Source of the DNA: Pantoea stewartii subsp. stewartii
GTDB lineage: Bacteria > Pseudomonadota > Gammaproteobacteria > Enterobacterales > Enterobacteriaceae
Direction of reading: 5' to 3'
NCBI RefSeq assembly: GCF_008801695.1
Contig: NZ_VZPF01000039.1
Span: 1-45,405, forward strand
Length of the DNA: 45,405 bases
A program made the position numbers and the translations under genes. Positions within the stretch are counted from its first letter, which is position 1; each line of letters begins with the position of its first letter. Below the pieces are notes generated by a model that was not told the origin of the DNA, ran no database searches, and saw only the letters and a program-made list of their open reading frames with translations. Below, piece after piece: positions 37,160 through 45,405 of the stretch.

Positions 37160-39123
37160 CGCTGGCGGCCGCCAGCCGCGCGATGGCGTCGGCGGGCATA
37201 CGGCGCGTAGCCGTTATCAGTGGTGATGCTGACTACAGCCTGACGATGGCTGCGCGCTGGTTCGACGCACTGGCGGGCGACTGGCTGTGCCTGAGTGACG
37301 TCCCTCTCGGCCCCGGCCCGCATTGTGTGCCAGCGGCGTTCCGTACCTTACTGGGGCGTGAGTTTCATCATGCCGTCTTCGATGCCCGATCGGGCTTTCA
37401 TGCCGAGGCATTCGCCGCGCTGGCGGGCACGCTGACGGCTGGCAGCTGGCTGCTGCTGTTAGTGCCGCCGTGGCGACAGTGGCCACAGCAACCCGACGCG
37501 GACAGCCTGCGTTGGGCCGACGTCAGCGAACCCATTGCCACACCTCACTTTATCCGCCATCTGCAACGCCTGATCGAACAGGATGCGCAGGGACTCTTAC
37601 TGCGGCAGCCGTCGCCACTTAACGTGCCCGACTGGCCAGCCTTACCGGAATGGCACAGTCAGGCAACCGTCCAGCAGCAGACAATCCTATGCCAGTTGAA
37701 CGGCCTTTCTGCAGGCGTGGCGGTCCTGACCGCTGCACGCGGCAGAGGGAAATCGGCTCTGGCCGGGATGCTCGCCCGCCAGAACACACGTTGCCTTATT
37801 ACCGCCCCGGCAAAAGTGGCCACGGGCGTCCTGTCTGCCTTCGCGGGTGAGCACTACCGCTTTATGGCGCCCGATGCCATTCTGGCTCTGGAAACCGTGC
37901 CAGACGTTGACTGGCTTATTGTCGATGAGGTGGCGGCGATTCCCGCACCGCTGCTGCATGCGCTGGTAGCGCGTTTTCGTCGCGTGTTGCTGGTAACGAC
38001 CATTCAGGGTTATGAAGGCAGCGGACGTGGCTTCATGCTGAAGTTTTGTGCGGAGCTGGAGCAGGTGCGCCATTTTACGCTGGATGAACCGCTGCGCTGG
38101 GCGCGCAACGATCCGCTGGAAAACTGGCTGAATCAGGCGCTACTGTTTGAAGAAACGCCCGATATGCCCCCTGCGAGAGTGGGTGGTCCGCGTCGGGCGG
38201 AACGCACGGATATGCCCGCCTTACGGGCGGCTTATCAGCTGCTTACCAGCGCTCATTATCGCACCTCGCCGCTGGATTTACGCCGCCTGCTGGATGCGCC
38301 AGGTATGCACCTGTGGCTGGCGGGCACTGTCCCGGCATTGCAGGGCGCGCTCTGGCTGGTGGAAGAGGGCGGACTGAGCGAGGCGTTAGCTCAGGCAGTA
38401 TGGGCGGGCCACAGACGGCCGCGCGGCAATCTGGTGGCGCAGTCACTGGCGGCCCATGCCGGTTTCACCGACGCCGCCACGCTGCGGGCTTTACGTATCA
38501 GCCGGATTGCCGTGGCACCCCGCGGACGCCGTCAGGGAACCGGCAGGCAACTGGTCACGGCGGCCTGCGCGGCGGCGACCGGATACGACTATATCTCGGT
38601 GAGTTTCGGCTACACTGAAGCGTTATGGGCGTTTTGGCGCGCCTGTGGCTTTACGTTAGCGCGCATTGGCAGCCAGCGCGAGGCCAGCAGTGGTTGCTAT
38701 GCCGCGATGGCGCTGCTGGGACTGACGTCGTCCGGCAGGCAGTTGCAGCAGAAAGCGGCGCAGCAGCTGGCGCGGGACTGGTCATTTCTCAGCGCACATA
38801 TACCACTGGCATTGCCCTTGTCCGCAGCCGATGACTGCGCGTTTACCCCGTTTGATGCCCGGCTCGCAGCCGGGTTCGCCTGGGCACAACGCCCGTTTGA
38901 AGCAAGTCTGGCGGTGCTCCAGCGTCTGGTCATTGTCAGCCAGGCTCCGTTACGCCTTCTCAGGCAGGCCGTCAGGGCCGACACCAATCTGTCCCGGCTG
39001 GCGCAGACCGCGCAGCTAAACGGACGCAAGGCGTTAATCACCGCACTGCGCGCGGAAGCCGCAGAAGCACTTCTGGCGTTGCAAAGCATTGATGGCGAAG
39101 GGTTTCGTCAGCAATTGCAATAA
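37156..39123 (+). CDS. tmcA: tRNA(Met) cytidine acetyltransferase TmcA
   Basis: TmcA acetylates the wobble cytidine C34 of elongator tRNA(Met) using acetyl-CoA and ATP, preventing misreading of AUA. The 655-residue protein has an N-terminal DUF1726-like domain and a helicase-like ATPase module with Walker [14 protein letters not shown] and Walker [15 protein letters not shown]. The conserved [19 protein letters not shown] block follows. A GNAT acetyltransferase domain (about 380-530) contains [30 protein letters not shown] and [11 protein letters not shown]. coli TmcA is 671 residues; the shortfall is in variable linkers. It is translationally coupled to ypfJ. Confidence 0.96.
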   Translation: MTLAAASRAMASAGIRRVAVISGDADYSLTMAARWFDALAGDWLCLSDVPLGPGPHCVPAAFRTLLGREFHHAVFDARSGFHAEAFAALAGTLTAGSWLLLLVPPWRQWPQQPDADSLRWADVSEPIATPHFIRHLQRLIEQDAQGLLLRQPSPLNVPDWPALPEWHSQATVQQQTILCQLNGLSAGVAVLTAARGRGKSALAGMLARQNTRCLITAPAKVATGVLSAFAGEHYRFMAPDAILALETVPDVDWLIVDEVAAIPAPLLHALVARFRRVLLVTTIQGYEGSGRGFMLKFCAELEQVRHFTLDEPLRWARNDPLENWLNQALLFEETPDMPPARVGGPRRAERTDMPALRAAYQLLTSAHYRTSPLDLRRLLDAPGMHLWLAGTVPALQGALWLVEEGGLSEALAQAVWAGHRRPRGNLVAQSLAAHAGFTDAATLRALRISRIAVAPRGRRQGTGRQLVTAACAAATGYDYISVSFGYTEALWAFWRACGFTLARIGSQREASSGCYAAMALLGLTSSGRQLQQKAAQQLARDWSFLSAHIPLALPLSAADDCAFTPFDARLAAGFAWAQRPFEASLAVLQRLVIVSQAPLRLLRQAVRADTNLSRLAQTAQLNGRKALITALRAEAAEALLALQSIDGEGFRQQLQ

Positions 39124-39196
39124 ATCCACCAACTCGTTCAAATATTCCCAATATGATCCTGCGCCAGGGCGCGTAGAGTAGTAGCAGGAGGTCGAT

Positions 39197-39877
39197 ATGA
39201 CACTGAGATATGTAATTGTTCAGCAACCCCCAAAAGTTGCCCAGCTGTTTTTGCTTTACCATGCCGTGGGTGATAACCCTGACGCCATGGGGGAAATTGG
39301 CAGCTGGTTTGCGAAAACCTTCCCTGCGGCGCTGGTCGTGTCGGTGGGATCGCCAGGGCCTGGCGGTCAATGGTTTAGTGAGGCCGGACTTCATGATAAA
39401 AGCGAGCAGCAGTGCGTTAACGCCAGTATGCCGCAGTTTGTTGAGTCCGTTCGTCACTGGCAGCAGCAGAGCGGCATAAGTCCGGAAGCCACGGCGCTGG
39501 TCGGGTTTTCACAGGGCGGAAGCATGGTGCTGGAGGGCATCAAAGCGCACAACGATCTGGCGGGACGCGCAGTGGTGTTCAGCGGACGTTTTATTACCCT
39601 GCCGGAGAGCGCCAGCACCCGCACGACGGTGCATCTGATTCATGGCGATTATGATGACCGCGTGCCACTGGCACATGCTCATCAGGCCGAACAGCGTTTA
39701 ACCGCACTCGGCGGTGACGTCACGCTGAATGTTGTGGATGATCTGGCCCACGCCATCGACCACCGCAGCATGAATTTTGCCCTGCATCATCTGCAGTACA
39801 CGGTGCCGAAACGCTACTTTGACGAGGCGTTGGGCGGGGCTAAACCCGGCGATGATGATGTGATTATGACAATGTAA
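39197..39877 (+). CDS. ypfH: Alpha/beta-hydrolase esterase YpfH
   Basis: A 226-residue cytoplasmic carboxylesterase of the phospholipase/carboxylesterase family; E. coli YpfH hydrolyses short acyl esters in vitro. The nucleophile elbow GFSQGGS (about residue 104-110), the catalytic aspartate in HGDYDDRVP and the catalytic histidine in DDLAHAID complete the triad. The oxyanion-region motif reads LLYHAVGDNP where relatives usually have LLYHGVGDNP. The ATG follows AGGAGG at good spacing. It stands 73 nt after tmcA on the same strand. Confidence 0.93.
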   Translation: MTLRYVIVQQPPKVAQLFLLYHAVGDNPDAMGEIGSWFAKTFPAALVVSVGSPGPGGQWFSEAGLHDKSEQQCVNASMPQFVESVRHWQQQSGISPEATALVGFSQGGSMVLEGIKAHNDLAGRAVVFSGRFITLPESASTRTTVHLIHGDYDDRVPLAHAHQAEQRLTALGGDVTLNVVDDLAHAIDHRSMNFALHHLQYTVPKRYFDEALGGAKPGDDDVIMTM

Positions 39878-39884
39878 CCGGGCA

Positions 39885-39906
39885 CGCCCTCGCGACCGCG
39901 AGGGCG
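39885..39906. terminator. Bidirectional terminator between ypfH and ypfN
   Basis: CGCCCTCGC (39885-39893) pairs with GCGAGGGCG (39898-39906) over a 4-nt loop. It lies between convergent stop codons. T-tracts are poor in both directions. Confidence 0.7.
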
Positions 39907-39914
39907 CAAACGCG

Positions 39915-40103
39915 TTATTTCTTCTTCGGCCAGTCTTCGTCGTCATCCCATTTGTCGTTGAAATCACGATGAGGCGGGAGATCGGGCTTGTTATCCATAA
40001 ACTTTTTGTGATCGATGCGTTTCAAATCCTTATACACATTCATCAGCACACCGACCATCAGCAGGACCACCAGGATCCACCAGTAATCTTTAATAAACTC
40101 CAC
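39915..40103 (-). CDS. ypfN: Small membrane protein YpfN (UPF0370)
   Basis: A 62-residue protein with one membrane helix (about residues 7-24, [18 protein letters not shown]) and a charged cytoplasmic tail, [37 protein letters not shown]. The tail is nearly identical to E. coli YpfN, of similar size (66 residues). The role is unknown. It is third in the yffB-dapE-ypfN transcription unit, 22 nt after the dapE stop, with a good AGGAG upstream. Confidence 0.95.
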   Translation of the reverse strand: MEFIKDYWWILVVLLMVGVLMNVYKDLKRIDHKKFMDNKPDLPPHRDFNDKWDDDEDWPKKK

Positions 40104-40125
40104 AGGCCTGCTCCTTTCCTCGCTG

Positions 40126-41253
40126 TCAGGCGATCAATTGTTCCATGATGCGTTGATACATCCGGCTCAGCATCTGCAAATCGGATGCTTTCACGCACTC
40201 GTTGATTTTGTGAATCGTGGCATTCACAGGCCCCAGTTCGACCACCTGCGACCCCATGCGGGCAATAAAACGCCCATCAGAGGTGCCACCAGACGTCTGC
40301 AACTGCGGCTTAATTTCATTATAGTGCGTAACGGCGTTGACTACGGCATCCACCAGTTTACCGCGTGACGTCAGGAAGGGCTGACCGGACAGCTTCCATT
40401 CAATGGTGTAGCGCAACTGATGGCGATCCAGCAGTTCTGCCACACGTTGCTGGATCAGGCTGTCGGTGAGTTCGGTACTGAAGCGGAAATTGAACTGCAC
40501 GAACAGTTCACCGGGGATCACGTTATTGCTGCCGGTGCCTGCCTGAATATTGGCGATCTGCATACTGGTGGCCGGGAAGAACGCGTTGCCCTGATCCCAT
40601 TCGGTTGCCACCAGTTCATTCAGCGCGGGCATCGCGCGGTGTACCGGATTATCGGCCAGCTGTGGGTAGGCCACATGGCCCTGTACCCCATGTACCGTCA
40701 GGTTAGCCGTAATCGAGCCACGGCGGCCGTTTTTCACGACGTCGCCCACGATTTCGCTGCTGGAGGGTTCGCCGACCAGGCAATAATCCAGACGTTCGTT
40801 ACGCGCCATCAGCCGCTCGACCACTTTGACCGTGCCGTTGGTGCCGCTGGCTTCTTCGTCAGAGGTAATCAGAAACGCCAGTCGCCCTTTATGGTGAGGA
40901 TTGACTGCGACAAAACGTTCTGCGGCAACCACCATGGCGGCCAGCGAGCCTTTCATGTCGGCAGCACCACGACCAAATAACATGCCGTCGCGAATGGTCG
41001 GCTCAAATGGCGGATTGATCCAGCGGCTGGCGTCACCCGGTGGCACCACATCGGTATGACCAGCAAAGGCCAGGGTTTCCCCTTCACCGCGCGTAGCCCA
41101 GAAGTTCAGCGTGTCGTCGATGTTCATGGTTTCGATGTGGAAGCCGATTGCCTGCAGGCGGGCAATCAGCAGCGCCTGGCATCCGGCGTCATCGGGGCTG
41201 AGAGAGGGACGACGAATAAGCTGCTGCGTCAGCTCAATGACCGGACAAAACAT
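40126..41253 (-). CDS. dapE: Succinyl-diaminopimelate desuccinylase
   Basis: DapE is a two-zinc hydrolase removing succinate from N-succinyl-LL-diaminopimelate, needed for lysine and peptidoglycan. From the ATG at 41253 ([22 protein letters not shown]) it has 375 residues, the E. coli length; a frame extending to 41319 overlaps yffB and is rejected. M20-family metal ligands are in [37 protein letters not shown] and the C-terminal NATIHKINE. The start is 1 nt past the yffB stop, so translation is coupled. It complements dapA in the same pathway. Confidence 0.98.
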   Translation of the reverse strand: MFCPVIELTQQLIRRPSLSPDDAGCQALLIARLQAIGFHIETMNIDDTLNFWATRGEGETLAFAGHTDVVPPGDASRWINPPFEPTIRDGMLFGRGAADMKGSLAAMVVAAERFVAVNPHHKGRLAFLITSDEEASGTNGTVKVVERLMARNERLDYCLVGEPSSSEIVGDVVKNGRRGSITANLTVHGVQGHVAYPQLADNPVHRAMPALNELVATEWDQGNAFFPATSMQIANIQAGTGSNNVIPGELFVQFNFRFSTELTDSLIQQRVAELLDRHQLRYTIEWKLSGQPFLTSRGKLVDAVVNAVTHYNEIKPQLQTSGGTSDGRFIARMGSQVVELGPVNATIHKINECVKASDLQMLSRMYQRIMEQLIA

Positions 41254-41254
41254 A

Positions 41255-41623
41255 TTATGACTTCTCCTGAAGAAGATTCTGGTAAAGGGTTTCACTGAAA
41301 CCCAGCAGCAAGGTGCCATCGGCGGTGCGCAGCACAGGGCGCTTAATGATCGCGGGCTGCGCCAGCATCAACGCTTTGGCGCTGGCGGCATCCGTAATGC
41401 TGTCACGCTCGGATTCGGGCAGCTTGCGCCAGGTGGTACCGCGCGTATTCAGCAGGTCCTGATAACCGAGGGCATCGATAAACTGCTGGAGCTGTTCGTC
41501 GGTCAGGCCGTCAGCCCGGTAATCATGAAAGCGATAATCCACGCCGGCCGCCTCTAAAAAACGCCGTGCTTTTTTGATTGTGTCGCAATTTTTAATGCCA
41601 AACATGACCCATTGCCCGCTCAT
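41255..41623 (-). CDS. yffB: ArsC/Spx-family protein YffB
   Basis: A 122-residue thioredoxin-fold protein. [34 protein letters not shown] carries the single conserved cysteine (about C13) at the ArsC position. [32 protein letters not shown] and [10 protein letters not shown] are family hallmarks and match E. coli YffB closely. It is proposed to act as a glutathione-dependent thiol reductase; the activity is not established here. It is first in yffB-dapE-ypfN, as in E. coli. It shares the ArsC fold with yfgD at 15696-16043 but is a separate subfamily. Confidence 0.94.
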   Translation of the reverse strand: MSGQWVMFGIKNCDTIKKARRFLEAAGVDYRFHDYRADGLTDEQLQQFIDALGYQDLLNTRGTTWRKLPESERDSITDAASAKALMLAQPAIIKRPVLRTADGTLLLGFSETLYQNLLQEKS

Positions 41624-42009
41624 CGCCTACTCCTGTCCCGTAAAAATGCGCTGAGCAGTTTACCATAGTGTGATCTTATGCAGCATCCGCCAGCGGCGCT
41701 CCGCATCGAATAAAATACGTAAACAGACAGCCCTGAGGTGTACGTAAACGGTTTCAGTTTGAGCGCTAATGATTTCCTGGTTTATCACTTCTCCTTTAAG
41801 AATTTCCTTAAATGCCATTTTTAGGCTACGTCCTGGTTAAGCACCCCGCGAAACCTGTCATGCTAAGGGTTTGCTGAAATGTGCGTCAGCCAGCAAATCA
41901 GAAAAGACTCAGCTTTTTTGCGTCTTTGCCGATAGTACTAACAGATGTAAACGTATTCACCAGGCGAAAAAAAAGGCGTAATATTGCCACTACAATAAGA
42001 GAGGGTTCT
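41624..42009. other. 386-nt intergenic region between yffB and ypfM
   Basis: Divergent promoter region for yffB-dapE-ypfN (minus) and ypfM (plus). A possible -10 for ypfM, TACAAT, is at 41991-41996, but no good -35 is seen. An A8 tract lies around 41967-41974. No other gene, repeat or RNA structure was recognised. Confidence 0.5.
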
Positions 42010-42072
42010 ATGATTGACACCGAAATGGGGAACTGGAAAGAATTTATCGAAGCGATGTTACGTAACAAGTAA
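42010..42072 (+). CDS. ypfM: YpfM microprotein, 20 residues
   Basis: The predicted peptide is MIDTEMGNWKEFIEAMLRNK. It matches the 19-residue E. coli small protein YpfM (MIEREFGNWKDFIEVMLRK as recalled) over almost its whole length and lies at the same place, between yffB and acrD. GAGAGGG about 7 nt upstream is a good ribosome-binding site, and a strong terminator follows 60 nt later. The acidic/aromatic pattern suggests an amphipathic helix. Function unknown. A longer frame starting at 41881 has no family support. Confidence 0.85.
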   Translation: MIDTEMGNWKEFIEAMLRNK

Positions 42073-42133
42073 CACGTGACGAGAAAAGCAGGGCACTTTC
42101 CCCTCTGCTGCAGTTCTTACCACACACAGAAAT

Positions 42134-42168
42134 AAAACGGCCGCTGTTTCCAGAGGCCGTTTTTTTTT
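42134..42168. terminator. Bidirectional intrinsic terminator between ypfM and acrD
   Basis: AAAACGGCC (42134-42142) pairs with GGCCGTTTT (42155-42163) across a 12-nt loop. A T-run follows on the plus strand and a short one (TTTTATTT) on the minus strand, serving both ypfM and the convergent acrD. Confidence 0.88.
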
Positions 42169-42199
42169 GCCTGTCTGATTCGCCAGACAGGCGGGCAGG

Positions 42200-45100
42200 T
42201 TAGTCGGGATGTTTCTCTTTCAGCGGGAAACGACGACGCACCAGCACAAAGAACAGCGGCACAAACAGGATGGCTAACAGCGTGGCGGAAATCATTCCCC
42301 CCATCACGCCGGTGCCCACGGAGTGCTGACTGCCTGATCCTGCGCCGCTACTGATCGCCATTGGCAGGACGCCGAAGATAAAGGCCAGTGAAGTCATCAG
42401 GATCGGGCGCAGACGCTGGCGTGAAGCCGCAAGCGTGGATTCAATCAGCTCGCCGCCCTTGCTGTTAAGCTCGTTGGCGAACTCGACAATCAGGATGGCG
42501 TTCTTCGCCGAAAGCCCGACAACGGTCAGCAGGCCGACCTGGAAATAGACGTCGTTTTCCAGCCCGCGCGTCCAGGTGGCGATCAGGGCGCCGACCACAC
42601 CGAGCGGCACAACCAGCATCACAGAGAACGGAATCGACCAGCTCTCATACAGGGCCGCCAGACAGAGGAACACGACCAGTAGCGAAACGGCGTACAGCGC
42701 CGGAGCCTGAGAGCCGGACAACCGCTCCTGATACGACGCACCTGTCCACTGGAAGCCCACACCGAGCGGCAGGGATTCAACCAGCTTCTCCATTTCGTTC
42801 ATCGCGGTACCGCTACTCACGCCCTCTGCGGCTTCTCCCACGATCTCCAGTGAGGCGTAGCCGTTATAGCGTTCCAGACGCGGCGAGCCCGTTTCCCAGC
42901 GGCTGGTGGCAAAGGCGGAGAAGGGCACCATGGTGCCACTGCTGTTACGCACGTACCATTTGTCGATATCATCGGGCAGCATGCGATAGGGCGCATCAGC
43001 CTGCACATACACTTTTTTTACCCGCCCCCGATCCAGAAAGTAGTTCACGTAGCTTGAGCCCCAGGCGGTGGCGAGCGTGTCGTTAATGGTATCCAGCGAC
43101 ACGCCCAGCGCCTGCGCTTTACGCTCATCAATATCAATTTGCAACTGTGGGCTGTCATCAAGGCCGTTATGACGGACACGGGACAGAAGCGTATCTTTGC
43201 TGGCTTTGTCCAGTAGCATGTCGCGCATGGCCATGAGCTTGTCATGCCCGATGCCGCCATGATCCTGTATCTCCAGGTCGAAGCCCGATGAGCTACCCAA
43301 CCCGGTAATGGCCGGCGGGCTGCTCGCAATGACCATGGCCTCATTGATGTGTTTAAAGGCTTTACCCGCGCGCTTAATGATGGCGAACGAGGTACGATCG
43401 GCACCTGGTCTGTCACCCCAGTCTTTCAAACGGATAAACAGACGCGCGACGTTTTGTCCATTCCCGCCGGGGCCTGAACCGATCGTTGAGAAGACCGACA
43501 GCACGTTATCTTTCTCTTTCGTCAGGTAGTATTTTTCCACTTTGGCCACCACCGCCGAGGTCTGATCCATGCTGGAACCGGCCGGCAACTGGACCTGCGT
43601 CAAAATCATGCCGCGATCTTCCTGTGGCAAAAACGACGAAGGCAGGTGAAGAAACAGAAACGCCATGACGCCAATTATCCCCACATAAAGCAGCAGCCAG
43701 CGGCCGCCAGTGTGCAGAATGCGGGCAACGCCACGCTCATAGCGATCGGCATTGCGGTTGAAATGATAGTTAAACCAGCGGAAGAAGCCGCGCTCGCCGT
43801 GGTGTTCACCTTTGGCGATGGGTTTGAGCAGCGTGGCACACAGGGCTGGCGTCAGGATCATTGCGACCAGCACGGACAGGATCATGGCGGAGACAATCGT
43901 CACCGAAAACTGGCGGTAGATGGCGCCGACGGTGCCGCCAAAAAAGGCCATGGGAATAAAGACGGCGGACAGCACCAGCGCAATCCCCACCAGCGCGCCC
44001 TGAATTTGCCCCATTGATTTTCGGGTGGCTGCGCGCGGCGAGATCCCTTCCTCGCTCATGATACGTTCGACGTTTTCGACGACCACAATGGCATCGTCCA
44101 CCAGCAGGCCTATCGCCAGCACCATGGCGAACATGGTCAGGGTGTTGATACTGTAGCCGAAGGCAAAGATCACACAGAAAGTGCCAAGCAGCACCACCGG
44201 CACGGCGATGGTAGGGATTAACGTGGCCCGGAAGTTCTGCATAAACAGATACATTACGCCAAATACCAGCAGAATGGCTTCCAGCAGGGTTTTGACCATA
44301 TCGGTGATTGAGGCTTTGACAAAAGGCGTGGTTTCATAAGCGATCTTCGCTTCCAGCCCATGCGGAAAATAGTGTGATAACTCATCCAGACGTGCCCGCA
44401 CCAGCTTATCCGTGTTCATCTCGTTGGCACCGGAGGCCAGTTTGATACCCAGTCCGGAGGCGGCCTGGCCATTGTAGCGGCTGAGGGAATCGTATTTTTC
44501 AGCGCCGAGTGCCACCGTTGCGACATCGCCCAGCGTGACGACGGAGCCATCGGGATTATTCTTCAGGGTAATCGCTTTAAACTGGTCGGGCGTTTGCAGC
44601 ATCGACTGCGCGTTCACCGTGGCGTTCAGCGCCTGATTATTGACTGCCGGCAAACCGCCCACCTGGCCGACGGCCACCTGAGTGTTCTGGGATTTGATGG
44701 CATTCACCACATCATCGGTGGTCAGGGCATAGGCGGTCAGCTTGTAGGGATCGAGCCATATGCGCATGGCATATTGGGTGCCGTAGGCATCCACTTCACC
44801 GACACCATCAATTCGGCTTATGGGATCCTGAATATTACTGGCGACATAATCAGCAATATCTTGTTTGTTCATGCTGCCGTCAGTGGAGACAAATGCCACC
44901 ATCAAAATATTGCTGTCACCGGTTTTATTGACGGTCACACCTTGTGACTGCACCGGTTGAGGTAACTGACGCAGGGCTGCCTTTAACTGATTCTGGACCT
45001 GCTGACGGGCTTCGTCGGGATTGGTGCCGGCAGTAAAGGTGAGGGTGATTTGCGCCTGGCCGGTATTGCTGCTGTTCGAGGACATATACATCAGATTATC

Positions 45101-45278
45101 GATACCGGTCATATTCTGTTCGATAACCTGGGTAACGGTATTTTCCAGCGTTTGCGCCGAGGCACCTGGATAGGTCGCGGTTATACGCACGTTGGGCGGC
45201 GCTAAGTCGGGATATTGCTCAACGGGAAGCGAAATAATGGCGAGCGTGCCGCAAAGACACAATAAAATTGCCAAAACC
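42200..45278 (-). pseudogene. acrD: Multidrug efflux RND permease AcrD, 5' end cut off by an IS66-family insertion
   Basis: AcrD is the inner-membrane proton-driven pump working with AcrA and TolC to export aminoglycosides and other amphiphiles. The residues from V15 to the C-terminus ([12 protein letters not shown]) are present and closely match E. coli AcrD. They include [20 protein letters not shown], the proton-relay aspartates in [20 protein letters not shown] and the lysine in [16 protein letters not shown]. The usual start MANFFIDRPIFAW is missing. Upstream of the GTT-TTG-GCA codons (V15-L16-A17) the sequence changes to an insertion-sequence end at 45279. A TTG at 45274 could start a product of 1024 residues, but half of the first helix and its cytoplasmic anchor would be lost. 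The rest of the frame is undamaged, so the insertion is probably recent. Confidence 0.93.
45271..45278. repeat. Presumed 8-bp target-site duplication of the IS66-family element
   Basis: IS66-family elements duplicate 8 bp on insertion. The 8 bases abutting the terminal repeat are CCAAAACC on the plus strand (GGTTTTGG in acrD, the end of codon 14 through the start of codon 17). The other copy would lie beyond the right edge, so this is a prediction. Confidence 0.55.
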
Positions 45279-45405
45279 GTAAGCGTCGCATTCAGACCGT
45301 ATTGACGTTCAGGCAGAGGGAAGCTCGACCTTCCATGGCAGCAGATCGCGGACCCGGTTCACCGGCCAGTCCTGTATATGACCGATGACGTAACGCAACC
45401 ACGTC
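45279..45405. mobile_element. IS66-family insertion sequence, one end (runs off the window)
   Basis: The element begins with GTAAGCG at 45279, the conserved terminal inverted-repeat start of the IS66 family. The acrD homology stops exactly there. A transposase 3' end pointing towards this terminus lies just inside it. Only 127 nt are in view; the tnpA/tnpB/tnpC body must extend to the right, and the 5' 14 codons of acrD should lie beyond it. Confidence 0.85.
45309..45404 (-). CDS. IS66-family transposase (TnpC), C-terminal fragment
   Basis: 31 codons are visible before a TGA at 45309-45311. They read [18 protein letters not shown] followed by [15 protein letters not shown]66 transposases characteristically end with a segment of the form WL-x-x-VI-x-I-x-DWP-x-NRV-x-x-LLPW, so the match is specific despite the short length. 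The gene continues past the right edge and its start is not in the window. Confidence 0.8.
   Translation of the reverse strand, partial: TWLRYVIGHIQDWPVNRVRDLLPWKVELPSA

Noticed and set aside
1..45405. CRISPR arrays, tRNA or rRNA genes, prophage genes or toxin-antitoxin pairs
   Set aside because: Looked for regular repeats, cloverleaf-like arms and recognisable families on both strands; none was found.

Overview
This window looks like a chromosomal segment from an enterobacterium (order Enterobacterales). The gene order is close to the E. coli dapA-purC-acrD and upp-purMN-ppk neighbourhoods, and many products are nearly identical to E. coli proteins recalled from memory (UraA, Upp, PurM, Hda, DapE, BamC, PurC). 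Several extras are absent from E. coli at these sites: an mgtE magnesium transporter gene, a long-form pstCAB set beside ppk, and tehB next to ppx. These point towards an Erwiniaceae-like relative (Pantoea/Erwinia); that placement is inference from gene order, not a search.

Layout. 1-12.6 kb: mgtE (broken), yfgG, tehB, ppx and ppk on the minus strand; then pstC-pstA-pstB on the plus strand, divergent from ppk and convergent with purN-purM. 12.6-17.5 kb: upp-uraA and hda on the plus strand, yfgD-bepA on the minus strand, with a PurR operator and a UTP-sensitive type start sequence between purM and upp. 17.5-30.9 kb: an accessory block between bepA and perM. It holds a DsrE-like exported protein, a LacI-family regulator heading an ABC importer and GpdQ-like phosphodiesterase operon, a membrane diguanylate cyclase, and an AraC regulator divergent from a GPH-family sugar symporter and a GH127 beta-L-arabinofuranosidase. 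30.9-42.1 kb: conserved core (perM, bcp, gcvR, dapA-bamC, purC, ypfJ-tmcA, ypfH, ypfN-dapE-yffB, ypfM). 42.2 kb to the end: acrD, cut at codon 14-15 by an IS66-family element that runs off the right edge.

How the genes work together. The left third links phosphate and polyphosphate metabolism (Pst-type import, Ppk synthesis, Ppx hydrolysis) to purine and pyrimidine synthesis and salvage. The accessory block carries two catabolic modules: one probably scavenging a phosphodiester-type or related anionic solute, the other arabinofuranosides. The right third combines lysine/diaminopimelate synthesis (dapA, dapE), outer-membrane assembly (bamC; also bepA further left), purine synthesis, tRNA acetylation and drug efflux.

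The most distinctive signal is recent gene inactivation. mgtE and the ABC substrate-binding protein each carry an in-frame TAG, the sugar symporter carries an in-frame TGA, and acrD carries an insertion sequence. All four hit transport proteins, and the reading frame past each stop is intact. Authentic genes here (upp, the diguanylate cyclase) end in TAG, so general recoding of TAG is unlikely. Either the strain is in early genome decay or some of the point stops are sequence errors. No CRISPR array, prophage, rRNA or tRNA gene was recognised, and no clearly novel multi-gene system was identified.
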